In this document: positions 1 to 8,954 of the stretch, piece after piece
How positions within the stretch are numbered: position 1 is the stretch's first letter
How the letters are laid out: every line of letters starts with the position of its first letter
Assembly (NCBI RefSeq): GCF_018332655.1
Contig: NZ_BOQL01000052.1
Location: 62,001-126,000 of the forward strand
Length of the DNA: 64,000 nt
Source of the DNA: Actinoplanes auranticolor
GTDB taxonomy: Bacteria; Actinomycetota; Actinomycetes; Mycobacteriales; Micromonosporaceae
Reading direction: 5' to 3'
Notes under the pieces: model-generated
What the model saw: only the letters and a program-made list of their open reading frames with translations
The model's database searches: none
Told to the model about the DNA's origin: nothing
Translations under genes and position numbers: made by a program

Positions 1-2115
1 ATCCTCGGCCACGAGTTCCTGAGCCTCCGCCCGGGCGTCGGTGATCAGCTTGCTGTCCCGCAACAGCGACAGCAGCCGCAGATGGCTGTGCCTGCCGGAC
101 TGCGACGCGCCCAGCACGTCGCCTTCGCGGCGTTGTTCGAGGTCCAGCTCCGCGAGCCGGAAGCCGTCCGTTGTGGACGCCACCGCGTCGAGCCGTTCGC
201 GGGCCGGGGTGCCTTCCGCCGCTTCGGTGACCAGCAGGCAGATGCCCGGCGCCGAACCCCGGCCGACCCGGCCCCGCAGCTGGTGCAGCTGGGAGACGCC
301 GAAGCGGTCCGCGTCCATGATGATCATGACGGTGGAGTTGGGCACGTCGACGCCCACCTCGATCACCGTCGTGGCGATCAGCACGTCCAGGTCACCGGCC
401 GCGAACCGGCGCATGACCGCGTCCTTCTCGTCCGCCGGCAGCTTGCCGTGCAGGATGCCGAGCCGCAGCCCGTGCAGCGGGCCCTCCTCGAGGATCGGCG
501 CGACCTCCATCACGGCCAGCGGTGGCCGGCGCGCGGGCTCATTGTCGCCCGGCGGCTCTTCGTCCTCCTCGGCTTCCGTGGAGCCGATCCGCGGGCACAC
601 CACGTACGCCTGGTGGCCGGCCTTGACCTCCTCGCGCACCCGCTGCCAGGCCCGCTCCAGGAAAGCCGGGCGCTCGGGCGGCACGACGTGCGACGCGATC
701 GGTGAACGGCCGCGCGGCAACTGCGACAAAGTGGACGTTTCCAGGTCCCCGTACACGGTCATCGCGACCGTGCGCGGGATCGGCGTCGCCGTCATCACCA
801 GCACGTGCGGTGGCTGCGCGGCCTTGGCCCGCAGCGCGTCGCGCTGTTCCACCCCGAAGCGGTGCTGCTCGTCGACCACCACCAGGCCGAGGTCGTGAAA
901 GTCGACACCTTCGTACAGCAGGGCGTGGGTGCCCACCACGATGCCCGCGGTCCCGTCGGCGACCTTGGCCAGCGCGGCCCGCCGCGCCGCCGCGCCGAGC
1001 GAGCCGGTGACCAGCGTGAGCTGCGTGCCGTTCGGATCACCGTCGAGCTCCCCGGCCCGGCCCAGCGCGCCCAGCTGCGCGCTGATGCTGCGGTGATGCT
1101 GGGTGGCGAGCACCTCGGTCGGGGCGAGCAGCGCGGCCTGCCCGCCCGCGTCGACGACCTGCAGCATCGCCCGAACCGCCACCAGCGTCTTGCCGGAACC
1201 GACCTCACCCTGCAACAACCGGTGCATCGGATGGGCGCGGGCCAGATCCGCGGCGATCTCCTCACCGACCCGGGCCTGGCCCTCGGTCAGCTCGTAGGGC
1301 AGCGCCGCGTCGAACGCGGCCAGCAACCCGGCCTCGGTGCGCGGCCGGGACCTGCCGGGCGCGGCGGCCGCCCGGGCCTTGCGCTGCACAAGCGTCAGCT
1401 GTACGGCGAAAGCCTCATCCCACTTGAGCCGGTACCGGGCCAGTTGCAGGTCCTTGTCGGAGCTGGGCCGGTGGATCTCCCGCAGGGCCTTGCCGATGCC
1501 GATGAGGTTGCGGCTGGCGCGGACCGTACCCGGCAACGGATCATCCGGCGGCTGGAAGGTCTCCAGCACCTCGCGCACGTAGCGGGCGATGGTCCACGTC
1601 GGCACGGCGGCCGCGGCCGGATACACCGGGATCAGCGCACCGGCGAACTCCTCGATCTCCTCGGCCGCCTCGTCCTGCGTCGCGTCCGCCTTGAGCAGCT
1701 GGTACGCCGGCCCGTTGAGCTGGCGCTTGCCCCGGAAGTCGGTCACCTTGCCGGCGAACAGCCCCCATCGGCCGGTCCGCAACTCCCGCTCCCGCCACGC
1801 CTGGTTGAAGAACGTGCACGTCAGCGTGGCTCCGGAACCGTCGCCGACGGTGATCTCGAGCATGGTGCCGCGGCGCTGGCGCATCGGCCGTACCGTCGTG
1901 CTCTTGACCTGCGCCAGCAGGGTGACCTGCTCGCCCACCTCGAGCTTGCGCATGTCGGTGTGCTCGCCCCGCTCGTCGTAACGGCGCGGGAAGTGGTAGA
2001 TCAGGTCACCGGCGGTGTGCAGGTCGAGATGGGTGGCGAGCGCCTTGGCCTTGGCCGCCCCCAGCACCTTCTCCAACGGGGTGTCGGTGGTGGTGACGGT
2101 CTTCGTGTCGGTCAT
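1..2115 (-). CDS. recG: ATP-dependent DNA helicase RecG (3' end outside window)
   Basis: This superfamily 2 helicase remodels stalled replication forks and branches Holliday junctions. About 705 residues are visible from an ATG at 2115, and the C-terminus continues past base 1; the family is usually about 700-740 residues, so little is missing. An N-terminal wedge/OB region (about residues 1-200) precedes the motor. Walker A is GEVGSGKT near residue 301 and the DEQH box (VVVDEQHRFG) lies near residue 413. Further conserved stretches are TATPIPRT, TTVIEVGVDVPN and QLRGRVGRG, followed by the RecG-type C-terminal segment. The start codon overlaps the stop of the upstream DAK2-domain gene as ATGA, so the two are translationally coupled. 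Identification is secure. Confidence 0.96.
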   Translation of the reverse strand, partial: MTDTKTVTTTDTPLEKVLGAAKAKALATHLDLHTAGDLIYHFPRRYDERGEHTDMRKLEVGEQVTLLAQVKSTTVRPMRQRRGTMLEITVGDGSGATLTCTFFNQAWRERELRTGRWGLFAGKVTDFRGKRQLNGPAYQLLKADATQDEAAEEIEEFAGALIPVYPAAAAVPTWTIARYVREVLETFQPPDDPLPGTVRASRNLIGIGKALREIHRPSSDKDLQLARYRLKWDEAFAVQLTLVQRKARAAAAPGRSRPRTEAGLLAAFDAALPYELTEGQARVGEEIAADLARAHPMHRLLQGEVGSGKTLVAVRAMLQVVDAGGQAALLAPTEVLATQHHRSISAQLGALGRAGELDGDPNGTQLTLVTGSLGAAARRAALAKVADGTAGIVVGTHALLYEGVDFHDLGLVVVDEQHRFGVEQRDALRAKAAQPPHVLVMTATPIPRTVAMTVYGDLETSTLSQLPRGRSPIASHVVPPERPAFLERAWQRVREEVKAGHQAYVVCPRIGSTEAEEDEEPPGDNEPARRPPLAVMEVAPILEEGPLHGLRLGILHGKLPADEKDAVMRRFAAGDLDVLIATTVIEVGVDVPNSTVMIIMDADRFGVSQLHQLRGRVGRGSAPGICLLVTEAAEGTPARERLDAVASTTDGFRLAELDLEQRREGDVLGASQSGRHSHLRLLSLLRDSKLITDARAEAQELVAED

Positions 2116-4184
2116 TCCACTCCTACCAACAGGTGGTAGCGGGGCTGGCCGCCCGCATAGCTGTTCAGCTCGACGAAACGCCACTCGCTGGTGACGTGGG
2201 CACGCAACCGCTCCTCCAGCTCGGGCGGGGCGTCCGCGCCGAGCACGAGGGTGACGAGCTCGCCGCCACCGCCGAGCAGCCGGTCGAGCAGGCGCAGGCA
2301 GACCTGCTCCAGATCGCCACCGATGACGTGCACCTCCCCGTCGACCAACCCGAGCAGGTCGCCGGGAAGACAGCGGCCGGCGACGGTGAGCGCCTCCCGG
2401 CTGGCGGTGCAGACCTCGCCGTACCGGCAGGCACCGGCGGCCTCGGCCATCGCGATGACATCATCGTCGAACGGCCGCCCGGGATCCCGGACGGCGAGGG
2501 CGGCGAGGGCCTGCACCGGGGAGCGGGTGGGCACGACGCTCACCCGTACGCCGTGCGCGGCGGCCTCCTGCGCGGCGGACCGGGCGACGGCGTGGGTGTT
2601 GGCATCGTTGGGCAGCAGCACGATGTGACCGGCCCCGGTGGCGGTGATGGCGTCGAGAATCTCGGCAATGGAGGGATTGCGGCCGACCACGGTGGCACCC
2701 TCGGCAGCGAAGATGGCGGTGAGCCCGTCTCCGGCAGCGACGACGACGGTGGCCCGGGCATCGGGATCCGGCGCACTGACGCCTACCGATGGGACCGGCT
2801 CCGGGGCCCGAAGATCTTGATCCTGGCTGCCGTCGTGCTGGTTGTCCTCGTGCCGGTGGTTCGCATGCTGATCGTTTTGGTGCCAGTGGTCTTCCAGGCG
2901 GGTGACGGTGATCCGATGCGGACGGCCCGCGACGACGCCGGCCTCGATCGCGGCGCCGACCTCGTCGACCGGCACGTGGACGTGGACGTTCCAGGTGGGT
3001 GGCTCGCCGTCGCCGGTCCCGACGACCACCAGCGAGTCGCCGATGTCTCCGAGCACACCGCGCAGCGACTCGACATCCCCGGGCGTCGCATCCAGCAGGT
3101 ACTGCACCTCGTATCCGAATCGGTCATCGGCGCCGTCGTCCGTGGCCGGGTCCGAATCGGAGGAAGCGGAAGCGTCGGAGCCGGCCACAGTGGCGTCGGC
3201 GCGCAACGGGTGGATAGGGACCACGGCAAAGACGGGTCCGGAGTGCCGTGACGCGGCAGAGCCGACCGGACTCACGTCCGGGCCCGGCGCAGAGTGGGAT
3301 GCCGAGCCCCGGTCGGCGGCCGGGGGCAGATCGGTGGCCGGGATCGGATCGGTCGCCGGAGGCTGGGCGGTAGCTGGATCCCGGTCCGTGGTCGAGGCCC
3401 TGGCCGCAGCCGGATCCGCGGCCGAGGCGGCTCCGACCAGGCCGACCGTCGGCGGAGCCGCCGAGGCGAACGCGGTCGCGGGCGGAGCTGAAGCCTCCGA
3501 AATCGCGGGTACCGCGGACGGGGCGGCGGGGTCGTCGGTCTTGGCAGGAGATGTGCTGGTGTTGCTCAGCGCTTCCACCAGAGCCTCCAGGAGGAGGACC
3601 AGGCCGCGGCCGCCCGCGTCCACCACGCCGGCCCGGGCCAGGATCGGGAGTTGCTGGGGAGTGCGGGCCAGGGCTTCCGTCGCCGCGTGGGCTGCGGCCC
3701 GGGCCACCGTCAGCAGATCGTCGGACGCGATCTTGCGGGCTCCCTCGGCCGCCGCTGCCACCACCGACAGCACCGTGCCCTCGACCGGCTTGGCCACCGC
3801 CGCGTAGGCCGCCTCGCTCGCCGTGCGCAGCGCCCGGGTCAGCTCCCCGCCCCGCACTGCCACCCCCGTGGCGAAGGCGTCGGCCATGCCGCGCAGGATC
3901 TGCGACACGATCACGCCCGAGTTGCCCCGGGCGCCCAGCAGGGCTCCGCGGGCCATCAGGCGCATCGTGCCACCCAGCGTGCTCGAGCCGGTGGTGGGCT
4001 GCTCGGGGGCGTCGTCCAGGGCCTGCTGGGCCGAGGTCAGGGTGAGCACCAGGTTGGTGCCCGTGTCGCCGTCGGGCACCGGGTAGACGTTCAGCTCGTC
4101 GATCTCGTGCTGGTGCGCCCGGAGCGCGGCCAGCCCACGACCGCACCAGCGGCGGACCGCGGCGGCGTCCAGGGAGTCCAGCAC
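2112..4184 (-). CDS. DAK2 (DhaL-like) domain protein, YloV/FakA-like
   Basis: The N-terminal DhaL/DAK2 domain (about residues 1-205) carries the Mg-ATP binding signature NVYPVPDGDTGTNL and the GARGNSG loop. This architecture matches FakA/YloV, which in Firmicutes phosphorylates fatty acids bound to a FakB carrier; the role in actinobacteria is less certain. The C-terminal part (about residues 345-690) contains the YloV/FAK_C-like region ending in YHLLVGVE. Two features are unusual: an Ala/Pro/Asp/Thr-rich linker of about 130 residues after the kinase domain, and a His/Asn/Gln/Asp-rich insert near residues 435-465. At 690 residues it is longer than the roughly 550 usual for the family. It overlaps recG by 4 bp and diverges from rpmB. 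Confidence 0.85.
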   Translation of the reverse strand: MLDSLDAAAVRRWCGRGLAALRAHQHEIDELNVYPVPDGDTGTNLVLTLTSAQQALDDAPEQPTTGSSTLGGTMRLMARGALLGARGNSGVIVSQILRGMADAFATGVAVRGGELTRALRTASEAAYAAVAKPVEGTVLSVVAAAAEGARKIASDDLLTVARAAAHAATEALARTPQQLPILARAGVVDAGGRGLVLLLEALVEALSNTSTSPAKTDDPAAPSAVPAISEASAPPATAFASAAPPTVGLVGAASAADPAAARASTTDRDPATAQPPATDPIPATDLPPAADRGSASHSAPGPDVSPVGSAASRHSGPVFAVVPIHPLRADATVAGSDASASSDSDPATDDGADDRFGYEVQYLLDATPGDVESLRGVLGDIGDSLVVVGTGDGEPPTWNVHVHVPVDEVGAAIEAGVVAGRPHRITVTRLEDHWHQNDQHANHRHEDNQHDGSQDQDLRAPEPVPSVGVSAPDPDARATVVVAAGDGLTAIFAAEGATVVGRNPSIAEILDAITATGAGHIVLLPNDANTHAVARSAAQEAAAHGVRVSVVPTRSPVQALAALAVRDPGRPFDDDVIAMAEAAGACRYGEVCTASREALTVAGRCLPGDLLGLVDGEVHVIGGDLEQVCLRLLDRLLGGGGELVTLVLGADAPPELEERLRAHVTSEWRFVELNSYAGGQPRYHLLVGVE

Positions 4185-4352
4185 GCGAAAAGCGTACTAA
4201 CCAGCACCGACAATTGCCGGGTGCCGGGCTTCGCGGCGGGTACGGCCAGGGGCGATTGGCTGTCCCGGCCGACCATCGGGTAATCTGGCCAGGTTGCCCG
4301 GATGTCTGCTGTCCGGGGCACCCTCAATTGCTTTCAATCCCAGGAGTACCCC

Positions 4353-4544
4353 GTGGCTAGCGTGTGCGACGTCTGTGGCAAGGGACCGGGCTTCGGCCAC
4401 AACGTGTCCCACTCGCACCGGCGGACCAACCGCCGCTGGAACCCGAACATCCAGTCGGTGCGCACCCCTGCCGGTGGTGGCAACACCAAGAAGCTCAAGG
4501 TCTGCACCTCGTGCATCAAGGCCGGCAAGGTCGTCCGCGCCTGA
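4353..4544 (+). CDS. rpmB: 50S ribosomal protein L28
   Basis: This is a 63-residue large-subunit ribosomal protein. The GTG start at 4353 follows a CAGGAG ribosome-binding site at 4341-4346 and gives the canonical N-terminus (M)[19 protein letters not shown]. Two CxxC pairs (CDVC and CTSC) make this the zinc-binding form of L28; many actinobacteria also carry a cysteine-free paralogue used under zinc limitation. It diverges from the DAK2/recG pair with a spacing of about 170 bp that should hold both promoters, and it is followed by a good intrinsic-type hairpin. The same neighbourhood (rpmB beside DAK2 and recG) is common in actinobacteria. Confidence 0.96.
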   Translation: MASVCDVCGKGPGFGHNVSHSHRRTNRRWNPNIQSVRTPAGGGNTKKLKVCTSCIKAGKVVRA

Positions 4545-4559
4545 CCTCAGCAATGCGGC

Positions 4560-4593
4560 AGCCCGCCGGGTCCCTGTGACCAGGCGGGCTTTT
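4560..4593 (+). terminator. Intrinsic terminator after rpmB
   Basis: An 8-bp perfect stem (AGCCCGCC at 4560-4567 with GGCGGGCT at 4583-4590) closes a 15-nt loop and is followed by TTT. It lies 15 bp after the rpmB stop codon. Confidence 0.75.
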
Positions 4594-4634
4594 CGCGTGC
4601 CCGCGACAAGCGCAGGCCGACGGGAAGCCCCGGT

Positions 4635-5207
4635 TCAGAGGACCCGGGCGAAGGACCGCACGCCTTCCTCGCCCGCGTAGTAGCCGAAGTCCTCGATGCG
4701 CTCGTAGCCGCACTTGATGTACAACGCGATCGCCTCGGGCTGTTTGTCGCCGGTTTCCAGAATCACCCGCTTGCAGCCGCGTTCGCGGGCGGAATCCTCG
4801 ATCGCCGTGAGGACCCGGCGGGCCACCCCACGGCCCCGGGCCGCCGGCGTCGTGAACATCCGCTTCAGCTCCGCGTCCTCGCCGTGCGCCCGCCAACCGG
4901 CACAGCCCAGCAGAACCTCACCGCCCCTCGAGCCGGCAGCCGAGCGGGAAGCGACGCCGGCAGCGGAATCGGCAGCCGAGCGGGAAGTGACGCCGGGAGC
5001 GGCCTCAGCCGCAAGGGGCGAGTCGGTGTAAGCGACGAAAAACGCCCCACCGGGCGGCGCGAAGTCCGTGGCCGCCACGGGAGTGTCGTCGCCCGTCCCG
5101 CCGTACCGCCGGCTCAGCTCGGCCATCGCCTCGGCTATCAGTCGCTGCACCGCGGGCTCGTCGAAGCGCGCCTCGCGGACCTTGATCTCCTCCACGCCGA
5201 CCAACAC
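4635..5207 (-). CDS. GNAT-family N-acetyltransferase
   Basis: This is a 190-residue acetyltransferase of unknown substrate. The acetyl-CoA binding motif is seen as FTTPAARGRGVARRVL (the R/Q-x-x-G-x-G/A pattern), followed by the usual C-terminal strand with ALYIKCGYERIEDFGYY. A repetitive Ala/Ser-rich segment near residues 60-90 interrupts the fold between strands; it is encoded by an in-frame 36-bp tandem duplication. The GTG at 5207 lies 7 nt after the thiL stop with AGGTGG just upstream; a GTG four codons further in is an alternative start. Close spacing suggests co-transcription with thiL. In mycobacteria, ung occupies roughly this place. Confidence 0.8.
   Translation of the reverse strand: MLVGVEEIKVREARFDEPAVQRLIAEAMAELSRRYGGTGDDTPVAATDFAPPGGAFFVAYTDSPLAAEAAPGVTSRSAADSAAGVASRSAAGSRGGEVLLGCAGWRAHGEDAELKRMFTTPAARGRGVARRVLTAIEDSARERGCKRVILETGDKQPEAIALYIKCGYERIEDFGYYAGEEGVRSFARVL
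4934..5005. repeat. 36-bp in-frame tandem duplication inside the GNAT gene
   Basis: Two imperfect 36-bp copies (4934-4969 and 4970-5005), each beginning CGGCAGCCGAGCGGGAAG, encode two 12-residue Ala/Ser-rich repeats. The period is a multiple of three, so the reading frame is kept. Confidence 0.8.
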
Positions 5208-5216
5208 TAACCACCT

Positions 5217-6155
5217 TCAGCGGAAGTGGTCCCAGCCCGTGCCGCCCTGCCACGGGCGGCGGTCGACCGTGACCCCGGTGCCCTCGTGCACGCTGCCGAC
5301 CGCGCGCCAGCCCGGCGGCAGCTGCGTGCCCGGCGGGAAGGTGGCGGCCAGGGCGTGGTCGTCGCCGCCGGCCAGGAGCCAGACGTACGGGTCCACGCCG
5401 AGCGCCGACGCCGCGTCGCGCATCTGGTCGGGCACCTCGAAGGCGGCCCGGTCGATGTCGATGCCGACCACGCTGGCCGCCGCGACGTGGCCGAGGTCCT
5501 GCAGCAGCCCGTCGGAGATGTCGATCATCGAGGTGGCGCCCAGGCGCGCCGCGGTGGGGCCGGCGGCGTACTCGACCTCGGGTCGCCGGTACGCCTCGAC
5601 CAGCAGTTTGGGGGTCCGGAAGCCTCGCGACAGCACGGTGTAGCCGGCGGCGGCGTGCCCGGTGCGCCCGGCCAGGGCGACCACGTCTCCCGGCTGGGCG
5701 CCACTGCGCAGGACCGGCTCGCGGCCCGCCAGGTCGCCGAGGGCGGTGACGGCGATGGTCAGCGTGGGGCTGGACGACATGTCGCCGCCGACGACGGCCG
5801 CGCCGACCCGGGCCGCTTCGGTGGAGAGTCCGCCGGACAGTTCCTCGGCCCACTCGACCGGCAGGTCCGTGGGCACGCAGAGAGCCACCAGCAGGGCGGT
5901 CGGGACCGCGCCCATGGCGGCGATGTCGGCCAGGTTCGCGGCCGCCGCACGGTGCCCGACGTCGGCCGCGCTGGACCAGTCCCGCCGGAAGTGGCGGCCC
6001 TCGACCAGGACGTCCGTGCTGGCGACGACCCGCCGGTCCGGTGCCGCCACGACCGCCGCGTCGTCGCCCGGACCGAGCAGACTGGCGGCGCCGGTCTCGA
6101 GCCGCGCGACGATCCGGGTGATGAGCCCGAACTCCCCGGTCTCCGCGATGCTCAA
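5217..6155 (-). CDS. thiL: Thiamine-monophosphate kinase
   Basis: ThiL phosphorylates thiamine monophosphate to the cofactor thiamine diphosphate. The 312-residue product has the AIRS/ThiL-like N-terminus MSIAETGEFGLITRI, the GPGDDAAVV metal/ATP motif, STDVLVEGRHF, a central VVGGDMSSSP and the late SMIDISDGLLQDLGH segment. The start appears to be TTG at 6155, with GAGAGG about 9 nt upstream; no ATG or GTG fits better. It diverges from the small Lrp-type gene at 6267 and is followed closely by the GNAT gene. ThiL makes the cofactor used by IlvB, encoded later in the window. Confidence 0.95.
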   Translation of the reverse strand: MSIAETGEFGLITRIVARLETGAASLLGPGDDAAVVAAPDRRVVASTDVLVEGRHFRRDWSSAADVGHRAAAANLADIAAMGAVPTALLVALCVPTDLPVEWAEELSGGLSTEAARVGAAVVGGDMSSSPTLTIAVTALGDLAGREPVLRSGAQPGDVVALAGRTGHAAAGYTVLSRGFRTPKLLVEAYRRPEVEYAAGPTAARLGATSMIDISDGLLQDLGHVAAASVVGIDIDRAAFEVPDQMRDAASALGVDPYVWLLAGGDDHALAATFPPGTQLPPGWRAVGSVHEGTGVTVDRRPWQGGTGWDHFR

Positions 6156-6266
6156 CGTCCCACCGTTCCTCTCGAGTTCAGCCTGCCCCGCAAGTGCGCT
6201 GCCGACCGGTTTCGTACTGTAGTTTCACGTTCGGGGTCGCCGGCGGCGGCGGATAGGAGTCTGATC

Positions 6267-6500
6267 GTGGTCCAGGCGTACATCCTCATCCAGACGGAGG
6301 TCGGAAAGGCCCGTGACGTGGCCGCCGCGATCGACAAAATCAATGGAGTGGTACGTGTCGACGCGGTCACCGGGCCCTACGACGTCGTGGTACTGGGCGA
6401 GGCGCACAGCGTCGATGAGCTCGGCCGGATGATTGTGAGCAAAATCCAGTACGTGCCGGGCATCACCCGGACCGTCACGTGCTCCGTGGTAAATCTCTGA
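6267..6500 (+). CDS. Stand-alone Lrp/AsnC ligand-binding (RAM) domain protein
   Basis: This 77-residue protein consists only of the regulation-of-amino-acid-metabolism fold found C-terminal in Lrp/AsnC regulators. It starts VVQAYILIQTEVGKA and contains VTGPYDVVVLGEA and GITRTVTCSVVNL. There is no helix-turn-helix, so it cannot bind DNA by itself; family members of this size form ring-shaped oligomers and may bind small ligands or partner with full-length regulators. The GTG start at 6267 has GGAG at 6256-6259. The next gene starts 2 nt after the stop, so the two form one operon. Its placement between thiL and a DUF3515 gene is common in actinobacteria. Confidence 0.88.
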   Translation: MVQAYILIQTEVGKARDVAAAIDKINGVVRVDAVTGPYDVVVLGEAHSVDELGRMIVSKIQYVPGITRTVTCSVVNL

Positions 6501-6502
6501 GC

Positions 6503-7144
6503 ATGGTCGACGTGCGTACCCGCCCCGAATCCCAGCCTCCCGCACCGGACCGGACGATGCGCAGCGCCGCCCTGTGGGCGACCGTGATCGCCGTACCGGT
6601 GGCGGTGCTGGCCGGTCTGCTGATCTTCACGAAGATCGTGCCGGAGACCGGCAGCGCGGCACCCGGCCCGTCGGCCACCCAGCCCGCGGCCGTCCCGGCG
6701 GCGCCGGTGCAGATGGCCGCGCCGAAGCTGGCGCCCCGCCCGGCCGAGGTCTGCCTGGCGGTGACGTCGCAGCTGCCCGTCAAGGTGCGCGACCTGGTCG
6801 CCCGCAAGGTCAGCGCCGGCCCGGAGCAGAACGCCGCCTACGGCGAGCCGCCGCTGACGGTGGCCTGCGGGGTGGCCCAGCCGAAGATGTGCGCGTCGCT
6901 GGACGACACCGGCACGGGCTGCGTGCCGCTGGACACCGAGCTGCTGAACATGAACAAGGTCTGCTGGTACGCCGCCCGGCAGGGTGACGCGGCCGTCTTC
7001 ACGACCATGGACCGCGAGGTCCCCGTCCAGGTCACCGTCCCGAAGCAGTACGCCCAGCCGGCCCAGTGGGCCAACGAGTTCTCGGACACCGTGGTGAAGA
7101 CCGACAAGTCGATCACCGCCGGTGTCCCGAGCGGCTGCGTCTAG
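6503..7144 (+). CDS. DUF3515 family membrane-anchored protein
   Basis: This is a 213-residue protein with one N-terminal transmembrane segment (about residues 20-42, ALWATVIAVPVAVLAGLLIF) and an extracytoplasmic domain of about 150 residues after a Pro/Ala-rich linker. Five cysteines lie in the exported part (for example in EVCLAV, TVACG, KMCAS and GTGCVP), suggesting disulfides. The family is conserved in actinobacteria next to thiL and ddl, but has no known function. The ATG at 6503 lies 2 nt after the RAM-domain gene. It is convergent with ddl. Confidence 0.85.
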   Translation: MVDVRTRPESQPPAPDRTMRSAALWATVIAVPVAVLAGLLIFTKIVPETGSAAPGPSATQPAAVPAAPVQMAAPKLAPRPAEVCLAVTSQLPVKVRDLVARKVSAGPEQNAAYGEPPLTVACGVAQPKMCASLDDTGTGCVPLDTELLNMNKVCWYAARQGDAAVFTTMDREVPVQVTVPKQYAQPAQWANEFSDTVVKTDKSITAGVPSGCV

Positions 7145-7185
7145 CACCCGGCCCGCGCCGGCCACGCCGGGCGACGGGCGGGCGC

Positions 7186-8289
7186 TCAGTGCAGGCCGGT
7201 GCCGCGGCGTAGCGCGGTGCGGATCAGCCGGTCGACGACCTTCGGGTATTCCAGGCCGGTGGCCGCCCACATCAGCGGGAACATCGACGTCGGGGTGAAG
7301 CCCGGCATCGTGTTGATCTCGTTGAGGTAGATCTCGTTGTCGGCGGTCACGAAGAAGTCGACGCGGCCCAGGCCGGCGCAGTCCAGCGCGGTGAAGGTCC
7401 GGCAGGCGTACTCCTGCACCCGGCGGGCCACGTCGGGCTCCAGGCCCGCGGGGATCTGGTACGGCGTGCCGTCACCGAGGTACTTGGCGTCGAAGTCGTA
7501 GAAGTCACCGCCCTCGGTGGAGACGAGGATCTCGGCCAGCAGCGACGCCTCGGGGGCCCCGCCGGCCTCGCCCTCGAGCACCCCGCACTCGATCTCGCGG
7601 CCCACGATGGCCGCCTCCACCAGCACCTTGGGGTCGATCCGGCGGGCCGTGGCGACGGCCGCGTCCAGCTGCGCCCAGTCGGTGACCTTGCTGATGCCGT
7701 GCGACGAGCCGGCCCGGGACGGCTTGACGAAGACCGGGAGGCCCAGACGCTGCTTGTCGGCCTCCGACAGGGAGCTGCCGGCGCGCAGGACCGCGTACGG
7801 CCCGACCGGGATGCCCTCGGCGGCGGCGAGCTTCTTGGTGAACTCCTTGTCCATGCCGGCCGCGGAGGCGAAGACGTTGGCCCCCACGTACGGGATGCCG
7901 GCCATCTCGAGCATGCCCTGGATGGTGCCGTCCTCGCCGTACGCGCCGTGCAGGGCCGGGAAGACGACGTCGACGTTCGCGAGCACGGCCACGCCGTCCG
8001 CCGGGTCGAGCACCATCAGGCCGGACGAGGTCGGGTCGGCCGGCAGCACCACGGCCCGGCCCGAGTCGGCGGTGATCTCCGGCAGGGTCTGGCCGCTGAT
8101 GGCCAGCGCCGCGGGGTCGCCGCCGCTGAGCACCCAGGCGCCCGCGCGGGTGATGCCGACCGGCACGACCTCGTACTCGTCGGGGTCCAGGGCGCCGAGG
8201 ATGCTGCCCGCGCTGACGCAGGAGATGGCGTGCTCGGTGCTGCGCCCGCCGAACACGATCGCCACGCGGGTTTTGCGAGGGGTCGTCAT
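7186..8289 (-). CDS. ddlA: D-alanine--D-alanine ligase
   Basis: This ATP-grasp ligase makes the D-Ala-D-Ala dipeptide for peptidoglycan precursors in the cytoplasm. The 367-residue product begins with the N-terminal motif [20 protein letters not shown]. Other conserved elements are [17 protein letters not shown], the lid region [13 protein letters not shown], and the metal-binding strand [10 protein letters not shown] followed by [12 protein letters not shown]. Its size is normal for the family. Nothing suggests a D-Ala-D-Lac (VanA-type) enzyme, because vanHAX-like neighbours are absent. The divergent downstream gene begins about 145 bp away. Confidence 0.96.
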   Translation of the reverse strand: MTTPRKTRVAIVFGGRSTEHAISCVSAGSILGALDPDEYEVVPVGITRAGAWVLSGGDPAALAISGQTLPEITADSGRAVVLPADPTSSGLMVLDPADGVAVLANVDVVFPALHGAYGEDGTIQGMLEMAGIPYVGANVFASAAGMDKEFTKKLAAAEGIPVGPYAVLRAGSSLSEADKQRLGLPVFVKPSRAGSSHGISKVTDWAQLDAAVATARRIDPKVLVEAAIVGREIECGVLEGEAGGAPEASLLAEILVSTEGGDFYDFDAKYLGDGTPYQIPAGLEPDVARRVQEYACRTFTALDCAGLGRVDFFVTADNEIYLNEINTMPGFTPTSMFPLMWAATGLEYPKVVDRLIRTALRRGTGLH

Positions 8290-8433
8290 GGAAATGGCCT
8301 CTCGTTGCCGGACATAGCTAGGCTGCCTGCGCGCGGGAGGACGGCGGCGGGCACGCCGGGGGTGACCCTACTCTGCGTACACCACTTTCTGATGACGGCG
8401 GGCGCTGGCACGGCAGACGGGGACGGGGAGTCA

Positions 8434-8943
8434 ATGAGACCAGCACTGCACGTGATCGCCTGGCACGGCCCGGGACGGTTGGCGACGATGGCCCATCCGC
8501 GCGGCGGCGACTGGCTGGCCGACGAGATGGCCGGCCTGGCCCGGGCCGGCGTCGATGTCTTCGTCTCCGCGCTGACCTGGGAGGAGGACCGGCGGCTGGG
8601 GCTCACCGAGGCAGCGGCGGCGGCCGCGGCGGCGGGCATCGACTTCCTCTCCTTCCCGATCGCGGACCGGGGCATCCCCCGGGCCCGGGACATGGCCGAC
8701 AGCGACGTGGTCGCTCTCGGCGTACGGCTGGCCGCGCACGTCCGGGCCGGCCGGTTCGTGGTGACACAGTGTTTCGCCGGCATCGGCCGCTCGACGCTGC
8801 TGGCCTGCGCGACGCTGGTGATGCTGGGCGTCGGCCCGGAGCGGGCGCTGGAGATGGTGGCGCAGGCCCGCGGTCTGCCGGTCCCCGACACCGAGGCCCA
8901 GCGCGACTGGCTCTACGAGTTCGCGCTGAACCACGGCGGTTGA
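8434..8943 (+). CDS. Dual-specificity/tyrosine phosphatase-like protein
   Basis: This 169-residue cytoplasmic protein has the cysteine-phosphatase P-loop TQCFAGIGRS (C-x5-R-S), preceded by an Asp-containing loop (FPIADRGIPRARD) that may provide the general acid. The residue before the catalytic Cys is Gln instead of the usual His. The ATG at 8434 follows GGGGAG by 3 nt; an in-frame ATG at 8392 is possible but has no ribosome-binding site. The substrate cannot be told from sequence. A second, unrelated Cys-phosphatase lies at 40447. Confidence 0.8.
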   Translation: MRPALHVIAWHGPGRLATMAHPRGGDWLADEMAGLARAGVDVFVSALTWEEDRRLGLTEAAAAAAAAGIDFLSFPIADRGIPRARDMADSDVVALGVRLAAHVRAGRFVVTQCFAGIGRSTLLACATLVMLGVGPERALEMVAQARGLPVPDTEAQRDWLYEFALNHGG

Positions 8944-8954
8944 GCGGCGGCGGG

